Origin: Syntrophobacteraceae bacterium
GTDB taxonomy: Bacteria > Desulfobacterota > Syntrophobacteria > Syntrophobacterales > Syntrophobacteraceae
Assembly: GCA_003566995.1 (NCBI GenBank)
Contig: PXBG01000005.1
Location: 1 to 34,796 of the forward strand
DNA: 34,796 nucleotides
Reading direction: 5' to 3'
Position 1 is the first letter of the stretch. Each line of letters begins with the position of its first letter. A model generated the notes under the pieces. It searched no databases, was not told where the DNA came from, and saw nothing but the letters and a program-made list of their open reading frames with translations. Below, piece by piece: positions 7,926 to 17,470 of the stretch. The position numbers and the translations under genes were made by a program.

Positions 7926-8696
7926 ATGAATTTTTCCCAAAGGATTCAAGCTGTTGGAATACGCTTTCTGTTAGCGCTTTTCATTGTTTCCGCAACATGG
8001 GCCACCAGCGGATGCGGCACTTCACTCAAAGAGTATTATTTTGGGGACCTCTTCGGAAAAAGCTCTTCCGAGACGGTCCAAAGCCCGGAGCAGCTTGCCA
8101 TGGACGGCATGGAAGCCATGCGCAGCAAAGACTACAGCAAGGCAGTGAACTCCTTCCAGCAATTGAAAGAAAGATATCCATACAGCGAATATGCCATTCT
8201 CGCCGAACTGAAACTGGGAGACGCCCATTTCTACAATAAAGATTATGCGGAAGCAGCCATAGCCTATGAGGAGTTTGTGCGGCTTCACCCCAGGAATGAA
8301 GCGGTTCCTTATGTGCTGTACCAGATTGGCATGTGCCATTTCCTGAGTTTCAGCACCATAGACCGCGACCAGGAGGAAACACGGCTGGCCATGGACGCAT
8401 TCAGGCGCCTGGTGCAGGCTTATCCCGGCTCGGAATACGCCGAGCGGGCCCAAAAGCAGATCTATGAGTGCCAAAAACGACTTGTGGCACATGAATTTCA
8501 AGTGGGACAATTTTATTTCAGAACCGGTGAATACGCATCAGCTCAAAACAGGCTTGAGACGATTTTTCACCTCTATCCGGAAGCCATTGCCGATCTGGGC
8601 TACCAGGAAGAGATTAAAAAATTACTGGCCAAAAGTGAAAAGGAAGTTGCCAAAGGAGAGCGCAAGCCCAGCATCTGGAGCCGCATGGGCTTTTGA
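7926..8696 (+). CDS. bamD: Outer membrane assembly lipoprotein BamD (YfiO)
   Basis: BamD is the essential lipoprotein partner of BamA in the complex that folds beta-barrel proteins into the outer membrane. The product has 256 residues, typical of BamD. A signal peptide (hydrophobic stretch near residues 12-26) ends in TSGC, making Cys30 the likely lipidated residue; Thr at -3 is less usual than Leu. The mature part consists of TPR-like repeats, with AMRSKDYSKAVNSFQQL and KDYAEAAIAYEEFVRLHP clearly seen and QLKERYPYSEYA between them. The ATG at 7926 has GAGGT six bases upstream and places the signal peptide correctly; the open frame from 7863 would add 21 residues. It stands alone, with a hairpin after its stop. 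Confidence 0.9.
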   Translation: MNFSQRIQAVGIRFLLALFIVSATWATSGCGTSLKEYYFGDLFGKSSSETVQSPEQLAMDGMEAMRSKDYSKAVNSFQQLKERYPYSEYAILAELKLGDAHFYNKDYAEAAIAYEEFVRLHPRNEAVPYVLYQIGMCHFLSFSTIDRDQEETRLAMDAFRRLVQAYPGSEYAERAQKQIYECQKRLVAHEFQVGQFYFRTGEYASAQNRLETIFHLYPEAIADLGYQEEIKKLLAKSEKEVAKGERKPSIWSRMGF

Positions 8697-8715
8697 TCCG
8701 GGCTTCATCGTTCAG

Positions 8716-8758
8716 CGTTGAGGGACGCGGAAAAGTCATTGCCCCGCATCCCTCAGCG
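8716..8758 (+). terminator. Long hairpin after bamD
   Basis: Starting 20 bases past the bamD stop, 8716-8730 pairs with 8744-8758 in a 15-bp stem with one mismatch and one G-U pair, enclosing a 13-base loop. No U-run follows. It probably defines the bamD mRNA 3' end or works with Rho. Confidence 0.5.
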
Positions 8759-9035
8759 GTCAACCGGTCCACCGGGTGAACACGGGCATTCTGAATATCC
8801 CAGAGTCCGTGAAGCCCTCAAAAAACCTGAAACCCTAACGATCCCGCCCACGGCTTAAGAGGCTGAAAACACCTTTCAAAAAAACCTTTCGAAAATCAGG
8901 ATCAATCTCCCGCATTTTTGAAGCAGGCACCGATTCACAGACCCCCGCTTCCCTTCTATCGGGGTTTCCCCTAAGCGAAAGATAGACGGACCTGAAATGA
9001 GTGGGAGGACCGCTTTGGTCTGCTCCACGAATATG

Positions 9036-9118
9036 CTCAAGGGAGGACTACATTGTGACGAAAAGGAAGGCATCGACAACTCTAAAGGAACTTTCCTAGG
9101 GATACCCTCAAGGGAGGA
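9036..9118 (+). repeat. Direct repeat of a Shine-Dalgarno segment in the rho leader
   Basis: The 12-mer CTCAAGGGAGGA occurs twice, at 9036-9047 and 9107-9118, 71 bases apart. The first copy serves a small GTG-started ORF and the second serves rho. It may come from duplication or mark two coupled translation starts. Confidence 0.6.
9055..9099 (+). CDS. Possible rho leader peptide (14 residues)
   Basis: A GTG start eight bases after GGAGG opens a 14-codon frame (MTKRKASTTLKELS) ending in TAG, 24 bases before the rho ATG. Enterobacterial rho genes have a leader peptide gene, rhoL, but this sequence is not recognisably similar. The spacing and the Shine-Dalgarno support translation. It could couple or attenuate rho expression. 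It is too short for homology to help. Confidence 0.3.
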   Translation: MTKRKASTTLKELS

Positions 9119-9123
9119 AATTC

Positions 9124-10458
9124 ATGGCGAACACAACACCACAGAACACCAGGGAAACCATGGAGAACAATGCAGAGAGGTCCCGGCAGTCATCGGAAAA
9201 ATACCATGAGATGAACCTGGTGGAGCTCAAAAACAAAAACATTCGGGAACTTCTGGGCATTGCCAAGAGCCACAACATCGAGGGGGCCAGTTCCATGAGA
9301 AAACAGGAGCTCATTTTCGCTCTCCTGCAATCTCAGGCCCAGCTGAGCGGCCTCATCTATGGCGAGGGCGTCCTGGAAATTCTTCCCGATGGATTCGGCT
9401 TCCTGAGAAGTCAAAACTACAACTATCTTCCGGGCCCCGACGACATTTATGTCTCCCCTTCCCAGATACGGCGCTTTAACCTTCGAACGGGAGACAGCAT
9501 TTCCGGGCAGATCCGTCCCCCCAAAGACAACGAACGTTATTTCGCACTGCTGAAAGTGGAGGTGGTCAATTTTGAAGACCCCGAAGTGGCCCGGGACAAA
9601 ATCCTCTTTGACAACCTCACTCCCCTCTATCCCGAGCGCCGCATCCTGCTGGAAAACACTGCCGACAACTTGTCCACCCGGGTGATGGATCTGCTCACGC
9701 CCATCGGTTTCGGCCAGCGCGGCCTCATCGTAGCCCAGCCCCGCACCGGCAAGACCATGCTCCTTCAAAACATCGCCAATGCGGTCACTGTGAACCACCG
9801 CGACGCCTACCTCATTGTGCTCCTCATCGACGAGCGGCCCGAGGAAGTCACGGACATGCAGCGCAGTGTCAATGCGGAAGTGGTGAGTTCCACGTTCGAC
9901 GAACCCCCGCAGCGCCACGTGCAGGTCGCTGAAATGGTCATGGAGAAGGCAAAGCGCCTGGTGGAGCACAAGCGAGATGTGGTCATACTGCTCGACAGCA
10001 TCACACGCCTCGCACGAGCATACAACACCGTCGTGCCCCCCAGCGGCAAAATCCTCTCGGGTGGACTCGACTCCAACGCCCTTCACCGGCCCAAGCGCTT
10101 TTTCGGCTCAGCGAGAAACGTGGAGCAGGGCGGTAGCCTGACCATCATCGCCACGGCCCTCATCGACACGGGAAGCCGCATGGACGAAGTGATCTTTGAG
10201 GAATTCAAGGGAACGGGCAACATGGAAATCGTTCTTGAAAGAAAGCTCGCCGATCGAAGGATTTTCCCTGCCATCGACATCAACAAATCGGGCACCCGCA
10301 AAGAGGAGCTCCTTTTGAATGCGGACGATCTCAACCGGGTTTGGATCCTGCGCAAGTTGCTCTCCCCGCTCAACCCCATCGATGCCATGGAATTTCTTCT
10401 GGACAAGATGCAGGGAACCAAAAACAACACGGAATTCCTGGCTTCCATGAATCGCTAG
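9124..10458 (+). CDS. rho: Transcription termination factor Rho
   Basis: Rho is the hexameric RNA-dependent ATPase that terminates transcription. The product has 444 residues, about 25 more than the E. coli protein, mostly in a polar Asn/Glu-rich N-terminus (residues 1-29). A SAP-like helical domain follows (residues 30-75), then the OB-fold RNA-binding domain with FGFLR at 91-95. Next comes the RecA-like motor with Walker A PRTGKT at 206-211, [13 protein letters not shown] at about 233-245, and the [17 protein letters not shown] and GTGNMEI segments. The ATG at 9124 has GGGAGGA seven to eight bases upstream. It leads a run rho-rpmE-prfA-prmC-murA. The intact core suggests normal sensitivity to Rho inhibitors such as bicyclomycin, although this was not checked residue by residue. 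Confidence 0.97.
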   Translation: MANTTPQNTRETMENNAERSRQSSEKYHEMNLVELKNKNIRELLGIAKSHNIEGASSMRKQELIFALLQSQAQLSGLIYGEGVLEILPDGFGFLRSQNYNYLPGPDDIYVSPSQIRRFNLRTGDSISGQIRPPKDNERYFALLKVEVVNFEDPEVARDKILFDNLTPLYPERRILLENTADNLSTRVMDLLTPIGFGQRGLIVAQPRTGKTMLLQNIANAVTVNHRDAYLIVLLIDERPEEVTDMQRSVNAEVVSSTFDEPPQRHVQVAEMVMEKAKRLVEHKRDVVILLDSITRLARAYNTVVPPSGKILSGGLDSNALHRPKRFFGSARNVEQGGSLTIIATALIDTGSRMDEVIFEEFKGTGNMEIVLERKLADRRIFPAIDINKSGTRKEELLLNADDLNRVWILRKLLSPLNPIDAMEFLLDKMQGTKNNTEFLASMNR

Positions 10459-10472
10459 TTGATCTTTCCGCA

Positions 10473-10496
10473 GGACTGTGGCAGAATTCGCAGTCC
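10473..10496 (+). terminator. Hairpin after rho
   Basis: GGACTGTG (10473-10480) pairs with CGCAGTCC (10489-10496), an 8-bp stem with one G-U pair and an 8-base loop, 14 bases past the rho stop. No U-run follows. It may be a 3'-end or processing hairpin between rho and rpmE. Confidence 0.4.
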
Positions 10497-10640
10497 CCTT
10501 GAGTCAGTTTGCCGGAACCCATCATGAGGAATAAGGTGCGAACGGGGGGCGGAGAGGAACGTCCAGGGATCCTCTCGGGTCTCAATGCGTTCACACGTGT
10601 CAGAATACGCTCACTTGATGATTGACGAGGAGAAACGGTC

Positions 10641-10868
10641 ATGAAGGAAAAAATCCATCCCGCATATAAACCCACGGTCATTCGTTGCGCCTGTGGCTAT
10701 GAAGTGCCCACCGGTTCCACCAAAGACGAAATCCGCGTGGAAATCTGCTCCCAGTGCCATCCCTTCTACACAGGAAAGCAAAAACTCGTGGACTCTGCAG
10801 GCAGAATCGAAAAATTTTACAAAAAATATGAAAAGTATCAGAAGCAGGACAAAAAGCAGGGGGCATGA
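10641..10868 (+). CDS. rpmE: 50S ribosomal protein L31, zinc-binding type
   Basis: L31 is a small protein of the large ribosomal subunit that contributes to the bridge between subunits. The product has 75 residues. It starts [19 protein letters not shown] and carries the four zinc-ligand cysteines at 16, 18, 36 and 39 (CAC and CSQC), marking the zinc-containing paralogue rather than the cysteine-free YkgM type. The lysine-rich C-terminal tail is typical. GAGGAG lies about 10 bases before the ATG. The rho-rpmE-prfA order is common in proteobacteria. The 182-base gap after rho leaves room for a separate promoter, but none was recognised. Confidence 0.96.
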   Translation: MKEKIHPAYKPTVIRCACGYEVPTGSTKDEIRVEICSQCHPFYTGKQKLVDSAGRIEKFYKKYEKYQKQDKKQGA

Positions 10869-10884
10869 GGCATTCCTTGCCCTC

Positions 10885-10904
10885 ACGCATCCCGCAAGAT
10901 GCGT
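10885..10904 (+). terminator. Hairpin after rpmE
   Basis: A perfect 7-bp stem (ACGCATC/GATGCGT) with loop CCGCAA begins 17 bases past the rpmE stop. No U-run follows. The remaining gap to prfA (about 200 bases) shows nothing further that I recognise. Confidence 0.4.
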
Positions 10905-11107
10905 TGCCAGGAAACGCGCGAAGAATGGAGCCCGTTGCTCCCGGTCACAGACATGGCAGCTTGCCAGCGGAGAGTCCCCTCAGGCGGACCTCCCTGCAGG
11001 TTTACAGGCGCCGAAGAGGAAAACTCCAGCCAGTCCCTTCACCAGGAAGCCGCAAAAACCTCCTGAAAACCCAACCATGATCCCCTTTGGGAGACGTGTT
11101 CAACACC

Positions 11108-12184
11108 ATGATTTTCGACCGTTTAGAGAGTGTCGTCGAGAGATTCAGAAAGCTTGAATCCGATCTCAGCAACCCTGAAATATTGAGCAATCCAAAGGAA
11201 TACCAGAAGATCGCCAGGGAACATGCGGAAATCGGTCCTGTGGTCGAAGCTTGCCGACGCTATAAAATCCTCGCCAGCCAGGCAGAGGAGAACCAAAAGC
11301 TCCTGGACTCGGAAACGGATTCCGAGATGCGGGATCTCATCAAGCAGGACCTTGCGGACCTCAGGGAAAAGATCGGAGAGATGGAGCTGGCTTTGAGGGT
11401 CATGCTGGCTCCCAAAGATCCCAATGACGACAAGAATGTCATCCTGGAGATACGTGCGGGCACGGGAGGGGAGGAGGCGGCCCTCTTTGTGGCGGACCTT
11501 TTCCGCATGTACAGCCGCTATGCGGAGAATCAGGGCTGGAAAACGGAGATCATGGACTCCCACCCCACCGGACTGGGGGGACTCAAGGAAATCACCGCTT
11601 CCATCATTGGAAAAGGGGCTTTCAGCCGGCTCAAGTTCGAACGCGGTGTCCACCGTGTTCAAAGGGTGCCGGCCACCGAAAGTCAAGGGAGGATTCACAC
11701 ATCGGCAGTGACGGTGGCTGTTCTTCCCGAGGCTGAGGAAGTGGACGTTTTCATCGATCCATCGGATCTCAAGATTGACGTTTTCCGCTCTTCCGGACCC
11801 GGCGGACAAAGTGTCAACACGACGGACTCCGCCGTCCGCATGACTCACATTCCCTCAGGCCTGGTGGTGATTTGCCAGGATGAAAAATCTCAGCACAAAA
11901 ACAAGGCAAAAGCCCTGAAAGTCCTGCGGGCGCGCCTCCTGGACCAGGTGCAGAGCGAACAGGATGCGAAGATAGCTCAGGACAGGAAGAGTCAGGTTGG
12001 ATCGGGCGACAGAAGCGAGCGCATACGGACCTACAATTTCCCTCAAAACCGCGTCACGGATCACAGGATCAACCTGACGCTGTATAAGCTCGAAGCCGTT
12101 CTCGAAGGAAATCTTGACGAGGTGATCCATCCCCTGACAACTGCCCATCAAGCCGAACTGATGGAAAGCGAATCCCCTGCCTGA
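11108..12184 (+). CDS. prfA: Peptide chain release factor 1
   Basis: RF1 recognises UAA and UAG stop codons and triggers peptide release on the ribosome. The product has 358 residues, normal for RF1. The stop-codon-reading tripeptide PAT is at 188-190 within [15 protein letters not shown], which separates RF1 from RF2 (SPF). The catalytic GGQ is at 232-234 in [17 protein letters not shown]; its glutamine is the methylation target of PrmC, encoded next. I chose the ATG at 11108 (MIFDRLESV). A GGGAG lies 14 bases upstream, longer than ideal, and an in-frame TTG at 11087 would add seven residues. The gene ends 138 bases before prmC. Confidence 0.96.
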   Translation: MIFDRLESVVERFRKLESDLSNPEILSNPKEYQKIAREHAEIGPVVEACRRYKILASQAEENQKLLDSETDSEMRDLIKQDLADLREKIGEMELALRVMLAPKDPNDDKNVILEIRAGTGGEEAALFVADLFRMYSRYAENQGWKTEIMDSHPTGLGGLKEITASIIGKGAFSRLKFERGVHRVQRVPATESQGRIHTSAVTVAVLPEAEEVDVFIDPSDLKIDVFRSSGPGGQSVNTTDSAVRMTHIPSGLVVICQDEKSQHKNKAKALKVLRARLLDQVQSEQDAKIAQDRKSQVGSGDRSERIRTYNFPQNRVTDHRINLTLYKLEAVLEGNLDEVIHPLTTAHQAELMESESPA

Positions 12185-12322
12185 TGTTTGGGTGGCTCAT
12201 GAGGGCAACCTTTGTTTTCATGTTCTGCACCAACCCGTCCCCCTTTCCTCACAAAGCTTCCTGTCAGGCCGGGCGCCGCTTTTTTTTCCATTTGAACGCA
12301 AAATGTCACAGGGGTATGGCGG

Positions 12323-13198
12323 ATGGAAGAAACCTGGACCATCCTCAAAGTGCTGCGGTGGACCACAGGATATTTTGAAAGCAAGGGGATCGAACAGCCC
12401 AGAGCCGATGCCGAAGTCCTGCTCGCCCATGCTCTGCGCATGGAGCGCATTCAGCTCTATCTGCGCTTCGACCAGCCTCTCACAGCGGCTGAACTGGCCA
12501 CTTACCGGGAACTCGTTCGAAGAAGAGCCCTCCGTGAACCAAGCCAGTACATCACGGGCACACAGGAATTTTGGTCCCTGGAATTTGAGGTGAACCGCTC
12601 CGTTCTCATTCCCCGGCCCGAGACGGAGATGCTTGTGGAAAGAGCGGCAAGTCACATCGGAAAAAATGCCCCGCACATTTTGGATTTGGGCACGGGTTCG
12701 GGAATCATTGCCGTTTCCATCGCACGGGAGTGCCCCTCCGTTTTCGTGACGGCCACGGACAAGTGCTGGGAAGCACTGCGAGTGGCACATCGCAATGCAT
12801 TGAAACATGGAGTGGAAAACCGCATCGCCTTCGCCGTATCCGATCTGTTCTCAGGTTTCAGCTCCCTTCGCCCCACCTGGGACCTCATCGTGAGCAACCC
12901 TCCTTACATCGGAGACGAAGAATTCCAGACCCTCACCCCGGAAGTGGCCCGGCATGAACCCCGGGAAGCATTGCGGGGACATGGGCCCGAGGGCCTGAAC
13001 ATCATCAGACAGATCATTGATGAGGCTCCCCTTCATCTCAAACCGGGGGGTAAGCTGCTCATGGAGATAGGCCACCTCCAGTGGCGGTCTCTGGAGCAGC
13101 ACCTCCTGCAGCTTGGCTATTCCCAAAAACAGTTTCAGTTCATTCGCGATTATTCGGGTATCCTGCGGGTACTCGACTTAACTCCGGGCAACAGGTGA
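12323..13198 (+). CDS. prmC: Release factor glutamine methyltransferase
   Basis: PrmC (HemK) methylates the glutamine of the GGQ motif in release factors using S-adenosylmethionine. The product has 291 residues, near the 277 of E. coli. The N-terminal helical domain covers about residues 1-85. The SAM-binding motif DLGTGSG is at 121-127 and the substrate-binding NPPY motif is at 192-195. The ATG at 12323 follows AGGGG by about eight bases. It follows prfA, its substrate gene, which supports the call, and ends three bases before the murA ATG. Confidence 0.96.
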   Translation: MEETWTILKVLRWTTGYFESKGIEQPRADAEVLLAHALRMERIQLYLRFDQPLTAAELATYRELVRRRALREPSQYITGTQEFWSLEFEVNRSVLIPRPETEMLVERAASHIGKNAPHILDLGTGSGIIAVSIARECPSVFVTATDKCWEALRVAHRNALKHGVENRIAFAVSDLFSGFSSLRPTWDLIVSNPPYIGDEEFQTLTPEVARHEPREALRGHGPEGLNIIRQIIDEAPLHLKPGGKLLMEIGHLQWRSLEQHLLQLGYSQKQFQFIRDYSGILRVLDLTPGNR

Positions 13199-13201
13199 AA
13201 A

Positions 13202-14461
13202 ATGGACAAACTCGTCGTGGAAGGGGGAACTCCCCTGCAAGGAGAAATTGCGGTCAGTGGCGCCAAGAATGCCACTCTTCCCCTGATGGCATCGGCACTG
13301 CTCGCCAGTGGCCGTCACACCTTCTCCAACACCCCCCGGCTTCGGGACATCAGAACCATGGGGCGCCTGCTGGAACACATGGGCGCCGCCTGTGAACACG
13401 ACGCTCTCATGCGCATCGATACCAGCAATGTTCAAAGACCCGAAGCGCCTTATGAACTGGTGAAAACCATGCGCGCATCGGTCCTTGTGTTGGGCCCCCT
13501 TCTGGCGCGCCACGGCAGTGCCCGCGTTTCTCTCCCTGGCGGTTGCGCCATTGGAGCACGTCCCATCAACCTCCATCTGGATGCCCTGAAACAAATGGGA
13601 GCTGAAGTCTGGCTGGAAGAAGGCTACGTGGTCGCCCGAACCCGCGAGCTCAAAGGAGCCACCATCACCTTCGAGCAGATCACCGTCACGGGCACAGAGA
13701 ACATTCTCATGGCCGCCAGTCTCGCCAAGGGCACCACCCGGCTTTTGAATGCCGCAAGAGAACCGGAAATCGTGGCGCTGGCAGATTACCTCAACGCCAT
13801 GGGCGCTCGCATCAAGGGAGCGGGCACTTCTCAAATCACCATTGAAGGAGTCCGGGAACTCACTCCTCCAGCAGCCGCCCCCTTCCCCGTCATTCCCGAC
13901 CGCATAGAAGCGGGAACTTACCTGGTGGCTGCAGGAATCACGGGTGGTCAAATAACTCTGACCCACTGCGTTCCCGACCACCTCGAATCCCTCATTGAAA
14001 AACTGCGCAGCGCAGGACTCGCCATTGAGACCAGTCCTGGCCGGATCGAAGTGCGCAGCAACGGTCCCATACGCAGCATGGATGTGAAAACATATCCTTT
14101 CCCCGGTTTTCCCACGGACATGCAGGCCCAGTTCATGGCTCTCATGACCCTGGCAGATGGTGTCAGCTTCATTGTGGAACAGATTTTCGAAAACCGGTTC
14201 ATGCACGCCCTGGAGCTCACCCGAATGGGGGCCCGCATAGACCTGGACGGACGAAGTGCCATGGTGCGCGGTGTGAAAAACTTATCCGGTGCCCCTGTCA
14301 TGGCAACGGACCTTCGGGCTTCCGCTTCTCTGGTTCTCGCTGCCCTTGCCGCTAAAGGAATCACCTCCATCAGCCGTATATATCATCTGGACAGGGGTTA
14401 CGAGTCCATGGAAACCAAGCTCTCCCAGGTGGGAGCTCGCATTTGGAGAGAAAAGGAATGA
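13202..14461 (+). CDS. murA: UDP-N-acetylglucosamine 1-carboxyvinyltransferase
   Basis: MurA transfers enolpyruvate from PEP to UDP-GlcNAc, the first committed step of peptidoglycan synthesis. The product has 419 residues, the same length as E. coli Mur[14 protein letters not shown] (from residue 19) is the substrate-binding start. The catalytic, fosfomycin-reactive cysteine is present at Cys115 in LPGGCAIG, so intrinsic resistance through a Cys-to-Asp change is not expected. The C-terminal half has [12 protein letters not shown] and the family ending LDRGYE. The ATG lies three bases past the prmC stop, and AGGTGA overlapping that stop is the likely ribosome-binding site, so the two are translationally coupled. 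Confidence 0.97.
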   Translation: MDKLVVEGGTPLQGEIAVSGAKNATLPLMASALLASGRHTFSNTPRLRDIRTMGRLLEHMGAACEHDALMRIDTSNVQRPEAPYELVKTMRASVLVLGPLLARHGSARVSLPGGCAIGARPINLHLDALKQMGAEVWLEEGYVVARTRELKGATITFEQITVTGTENILMAASLAKGTTRLLNAAREPEIVALADYLNAMGARIKGAGTSQITIEGVRELTPPAAAPFPVIPDRIEAGTYLVAAGITGGQITLTHCVPDHLESLIEKLRSAGLAIETSPGRIEVRSNGPIRSMDVKTYPFPGFPTDMQAQFMALMTLADGVSFIVEQIFENRFMHALELTRMGARIDLDGRSAMVRGVKNLSGAPVMATDLRASASLVLAALAAKGITSISRIYHLDRGYESMETKLSQVGARIWREKE

Positions 14462-14520
14462 CCGGGCTCTGAAAACTTCCGAGAGACGGGGCCCCTATTC
14501 CCATGGGAGAGCCCGTGCTC

Positions 14521-17163
14521 ATGAGCGAAAACCAAGTCCGCCCTCAAGATGCCCGCCCCGCCCCTTCGCCGGGGAAACCAACCCCTCTAGCATCCCTGCT
14601 GCGTTCCCTGCACCCTCAGGTCCGGCCCCTGCCAGGTCTCCTCCTGGCTCTCGCTGCGGGAATTGCCGCGGGCCGCTATGAAGTCCTTCCCTTCCAGCCC
14701 GGCTCCTCCTTTCTGGCTCTCTTTGCAGCCGTGGCTGTGGCCCTTCACCTCGCCCTTTGGAAAAGCACCCGGTTTGAAGGGCACAAAACCCTCCTCTCCC
14801 TCATCATCTTTGCGATCCTCGGTCTCCTGAGCGTTCAGGTTCAGAATCCCAAACTGCCATATCCGCCCTCCCTGGCACCCTTTTTTGAGCGTCCCCACAC
14901 CCTTTATCTGGCGGAAGTGATGCACCCCCCTGACATGAGGCGTGACCGACTGAGCATTCCCCTTCGAATGCACGCAGCCCTGCAGGCAAATGAGGCTGTC
15001 CCTCTCGAAGGAGGTGTTCTCGTTTCCCTGCCCTATCCTGCCAAAGGTGAACCCATTCCCGTGCAAGGCGAATTCGTCCTCACCAGGCTGACTCTCAAAA
15101 GGTTTCACAATTTCAACAACCCCGGTGGATACGACTATGTACGGGCGCAAGGGGAAAAGGGACTTCATGCCAGGGCTCACCTGCGCCATATGGGCTGGAT
15201 GGTCACCGTGTCACCTGAAAAAGCCATGCTTTTGCAGAGAAAGAACTCCGCGAATTCGTTCAAAAGCAAGGCAAACCGTATGAGGATGACCTATCTGGAG
15301 CATCTTCAGGCCCATGTGCAGGGGGACACAGGCTCCCTGTACGCCGCTTTGCTCCTCGGTTACCGGAACCTCACCTCCAAAGAACTCCAGGAAGCCATCA
15401 CCTCCACGGGAGTGGCCCACCTTCTGGCCATATCGGGACTGCACCTGGGCCTTGTGGCCATGAGCGTCTTCTGGCTTTCGTGCCGGCTTCTTCGAATCCT
15501 CTTTCCCTCCCTGCTCGCCCGCTATGCGGACAAACACGTGGCCCTCTGGGTGGCACTGGCAGCAACCGCCTTTTATGCGTCCATCAGCGGCATGGCCCTA
15601 CCCACATGGAGGGCGCTCGTGTTCGTGATCATGCTATTTTTTGGAACCCTATGGTACCGGCAACGGGACTTCACCACCACCCTTTGCGCAGCGGCAATCC
15701 TCATTCTTGCTGTCAACCCGTACAGCCTCTGGCAACCATCATTCCAGCTTTCTTTCGCAGCCGTCGCGGGCATCGTGTGGATGGCGAAAGCCTCCTCTCC
15801 CCTGCGCAAGCGCTTTGAGGAAATTTTCCCCATGGCGCGGCACCCGGCCTTTCACCCCATCAAGCCCTTCTGGCTGGCTTTCTGGGTTTCCCTCGCAGCC
15901 AACCTGAGCGTTCTTCCCATCCTCGCTTACCATTTCAATGGCGTCTCCCTCATGGGATTTCTGTCCAACACCCTCCTGGTTCCCCTGGTGGGCATGGTTG
16001 CTCTGCCCATAGGCCTTGCAGCTCTGGTGTCTCATCTCCTCTTTGAACCCCTCGGAACAGTGTTGTTGAAACTGGGGGCATTCGTGCTCGATGTTTCCAG
16101 GCAAATCATCCTCTTCTGCGCCGGCCGGGAGTGGGCTTTCCAGTACGTGGGGAAAGTCCCCCTTTCCTGGCTGCTGGTTTACTACACAGGGCTCGTCCTC
16201 GCCCTCCTTCCCCTTGGGGCTGTGAGACGGTTATGCGCAGTCCTTTCCCTGGTGATGTTCGGTTTTGTTTTTGGATTCATCGCCTCTTCCTTTAAGGATC
16301 CCCTTCCTCCAAGGCTTGAAACGGTCATTGTCGACGTGGGACAGGGCTCTTCAACCTTTGTGCAATTCCCCACGGGAGAAACCATGCTGGTGGACGGCGG
16401 GGGCTTTTGGGATGATGCCTTCGACGTGGGCCGCCATGTGGTGGCTCCTTTTTTATGGCATCGAAAAGTCAGTCATCTGGACTATGTGGTCCTGTCCCAT
16501 GACCATCCCGATCACAAAAACGGCCTGAAGTTCATTCTTTCCACTTTTTCGGTGGGAGAGCTTTGGGAAAGCGGCATCAACGCGAACGCAAAACCTGTGG
16601 GAGATCTGGAAGCCATCGCCCTGAGAAGGAACATTCCCGTAAGGAAACTGGATGAAATCCTGGGAAATCACTTGATTGGAGAGGCGGAAGTGCGCGTGGT
16701 CCATCCCACCCGCACCTACATTCAAAACCTCTGGGACGGGAGGGATCTCAACAACGTCTCCCTGGTTTTGCAAATCAGCTACGGGGACACCTCTCTCATT
16801 TTGCCAGGAGACATCGGCCAATCGGAGGAAAACCTCCTCCCCATCAAACCCGGGGCCCATGAACAGGTACTGCTCGTGGGCGCCCATCACGGAAGCTCCA
16901 CGTCCAGCAGCGAAAAATGGCTCCGGAGCCTGAAACCCCAGGCCATCATTTTTTCCTGTGGATTTCAGAATCTGTTTGGATTTCCCACGCAAGAGGTTCT
17001 CGACCGCTGTGCGGCCCTGCGGATACCTGTTTTCAGGACGGATCAGCACGGAGCTGTGGAGGCCTCTTCGGACGGGAAAAATTGGACCGTGAGAGAGACC
17101 CTTACCTCTACCCTCCATGACCCCTTGCATTTGGGTTTGCCTTCCACTATTTTACTTCGTTGA
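14521..17163 (+). CDS. comEC: DNA internalisation-related competence protein ComEC/Rec2
   Basis: ComEC forms the inner-membrane channel for single-stranded DNA uptake in natural transformation. About 880 residues, full length. An N-terminal membrane and OB-like domain (DUF4131) is followed by the multi-helix competence domain around LLAISGLHLGL, and a C-terminal metallo-beta-lactamase-like domain begins near residue 600. In that domain VDVGQGSS, LVDGGG, SHDHPDH (near 659) and GAHHGSS keep the metal ligands, so a nuclease role is plausible. The Met at 14521 (MSENQV) has GGGAG about 11 bases upstream; the ATG at 14503 lacks a site. It follows murA after 59 bases. No other competence gene is in the window, so transformability cannot be judged. 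Confidence 0.93.
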   Translation: MSENQVRPQDARPAPSPGKPTPLASLLRSLHPQVRPLPGLLLALAAGIAAGRYEVLPFQPGSSFLALFAAVAVALHLALWKSTRFEGHKTLLSLIIFAILGLLSVQVQNPKLPYPPSLAPFFERPHTLYLAEVMHPPDMRRDRLSIPLRMHAALQANEAVPLEGGVLVSLPYPAKGEPIPVQGEFVLTRLTLKRFHNFNNPGGYDYVRAQGEKGLHARAHLRHMGWMVTVSPEKAMLLQRKNSANSFKSKANRMRMTYLEHLQAHVQGDTGSLYAALLLGYRNLTSKELQEAITSTGVAHLLAISGLHLGLVAMSVFWLSCRLLRILFPSLLARYADKHVALWVALAATAFYASISGMALPTWRALVFVIMLFFGTLWYRQRDFTTTLCAAAILILAVNPYSLWQPSFQLSFAAVAGIVWMAKASSPLRKRFEEIFPMARHPAFHPIKPFWLAFWVSLAANLSVLPILAYHFNGVSLMGFLSNTLLVPLVGMVALPIGLAALVSHLLFEPLGTVLLKLGAFVLDVSRQIILFCAGREWAFQYVGKVPLSWLLVYYTGLVLALLPLGAVRRLCAVLSLVMFGFVFGFIASSFKDPLPPRLETVIVDVGQGSSTFVQFPTGETMLVDGGGFWDDAFDVGRHVVAPFLWHRKVSHLDYVVLSHDHPDHKNGLKFILSTFSVGELWESGINANAKPVGDLEAIALRRNIPVRKLDEILGNHLIGEAEVRVVHPTRTYIQNLWDGRDLNNVSLVLQISYGDTSLILPGDIGQSEENLLPIKPGAHEQVLLVGAHHGSSTSSSEKWLRSLKPQAIIFSCGFQNLFGFPTQEVLDRCAALRIPVFRTDQHGAVEASSDGKNWTVRETLTSTLHDPLHLGLPSTILLR

Positions 17164-17246
17164 TGGGTCATCCCATGAACTCAGGAGCAGCGAGGGCAAT
17201 CTTCGGGTTTCCCCGGTCAGTCACCCGGTAAAAGGAGAGAAGAAAA

Positions 17247-17444
17247 ATGGAAGACAAAGTCCAGGAAATCGTGGACTTGCTCGACAGAGCGGACGAGCTT
17301 TTTCATTCCATTTCGGAAGGAAATGAGCAGGCAAACCCTTTGTGGGATTCAGGAATTGAAAAGCTGAGCGCCGCTATTTGGCTGGTGGAGAAATTGAGGG
17401 AAGGAATCATGGACCAGGTGATACCCGTTTCACCCAAGGAATGA
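17247..17444 (+). CDS. Small unknown protein (65 residues)
   Basis: I do not recognise a family. The product is acidic and probably all helical, with heptad-like leucine and isoleucine spacing (IVDLLDRADELF) and a mid segment with several small polar residues. It has no signal peptide, cysteines or membrane segment. A strong site (AAGGAGA) lies eight bases before the ATG, which together with the intergenic spacing supports a real gene. Its stop overlaps a possible upstream start of the next gene (ATGA at 17441-17444). Length and position suggest the exonuclease VII small subunit XseB, but the sequence lacks that family's motifs. Confidence 0.65.
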   Translation: MEDKVQEIVDLLDRADELFHSISEGNEQANPLWDSGIEKLSAAIWLVEKLREGIMDQVIPVSPKE

Positions 17445-17470
17445 ATCAGGCGAGGGAAAAGGACTCTTCC

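Larger units (their letters stand above)
8759..9123 (+). promoter_or_regulatory. Structured leader of rho
   Basis: This region precedes rho. CGCTT at 8946-8950 can pair with AAGCG at 8973-8977, enclosing a GGGG/CCCC hairpin at 8961-8971. Alternatively TCTATC at 8955-8960 can pair with GATAGA at 8981-8986. The two pairings exclude each other unless a pseudoknot forms. A tiny ORF with its own Shine-Dalgarno lies at 9055-9099. Known rho genes are autoregulated through their leader, so a regulatory role is plausible but inferred. I see no clear -35/-10 pair. Confidence 0.35.

Noticed and set aside
17247-17444. Call as exonuclease VII small subunit (xseB)
   Set aside because: Length fits, but the characteristic XseB helical pattern of Glu/Leu repeats is not seen, so the protein is left unassigned.
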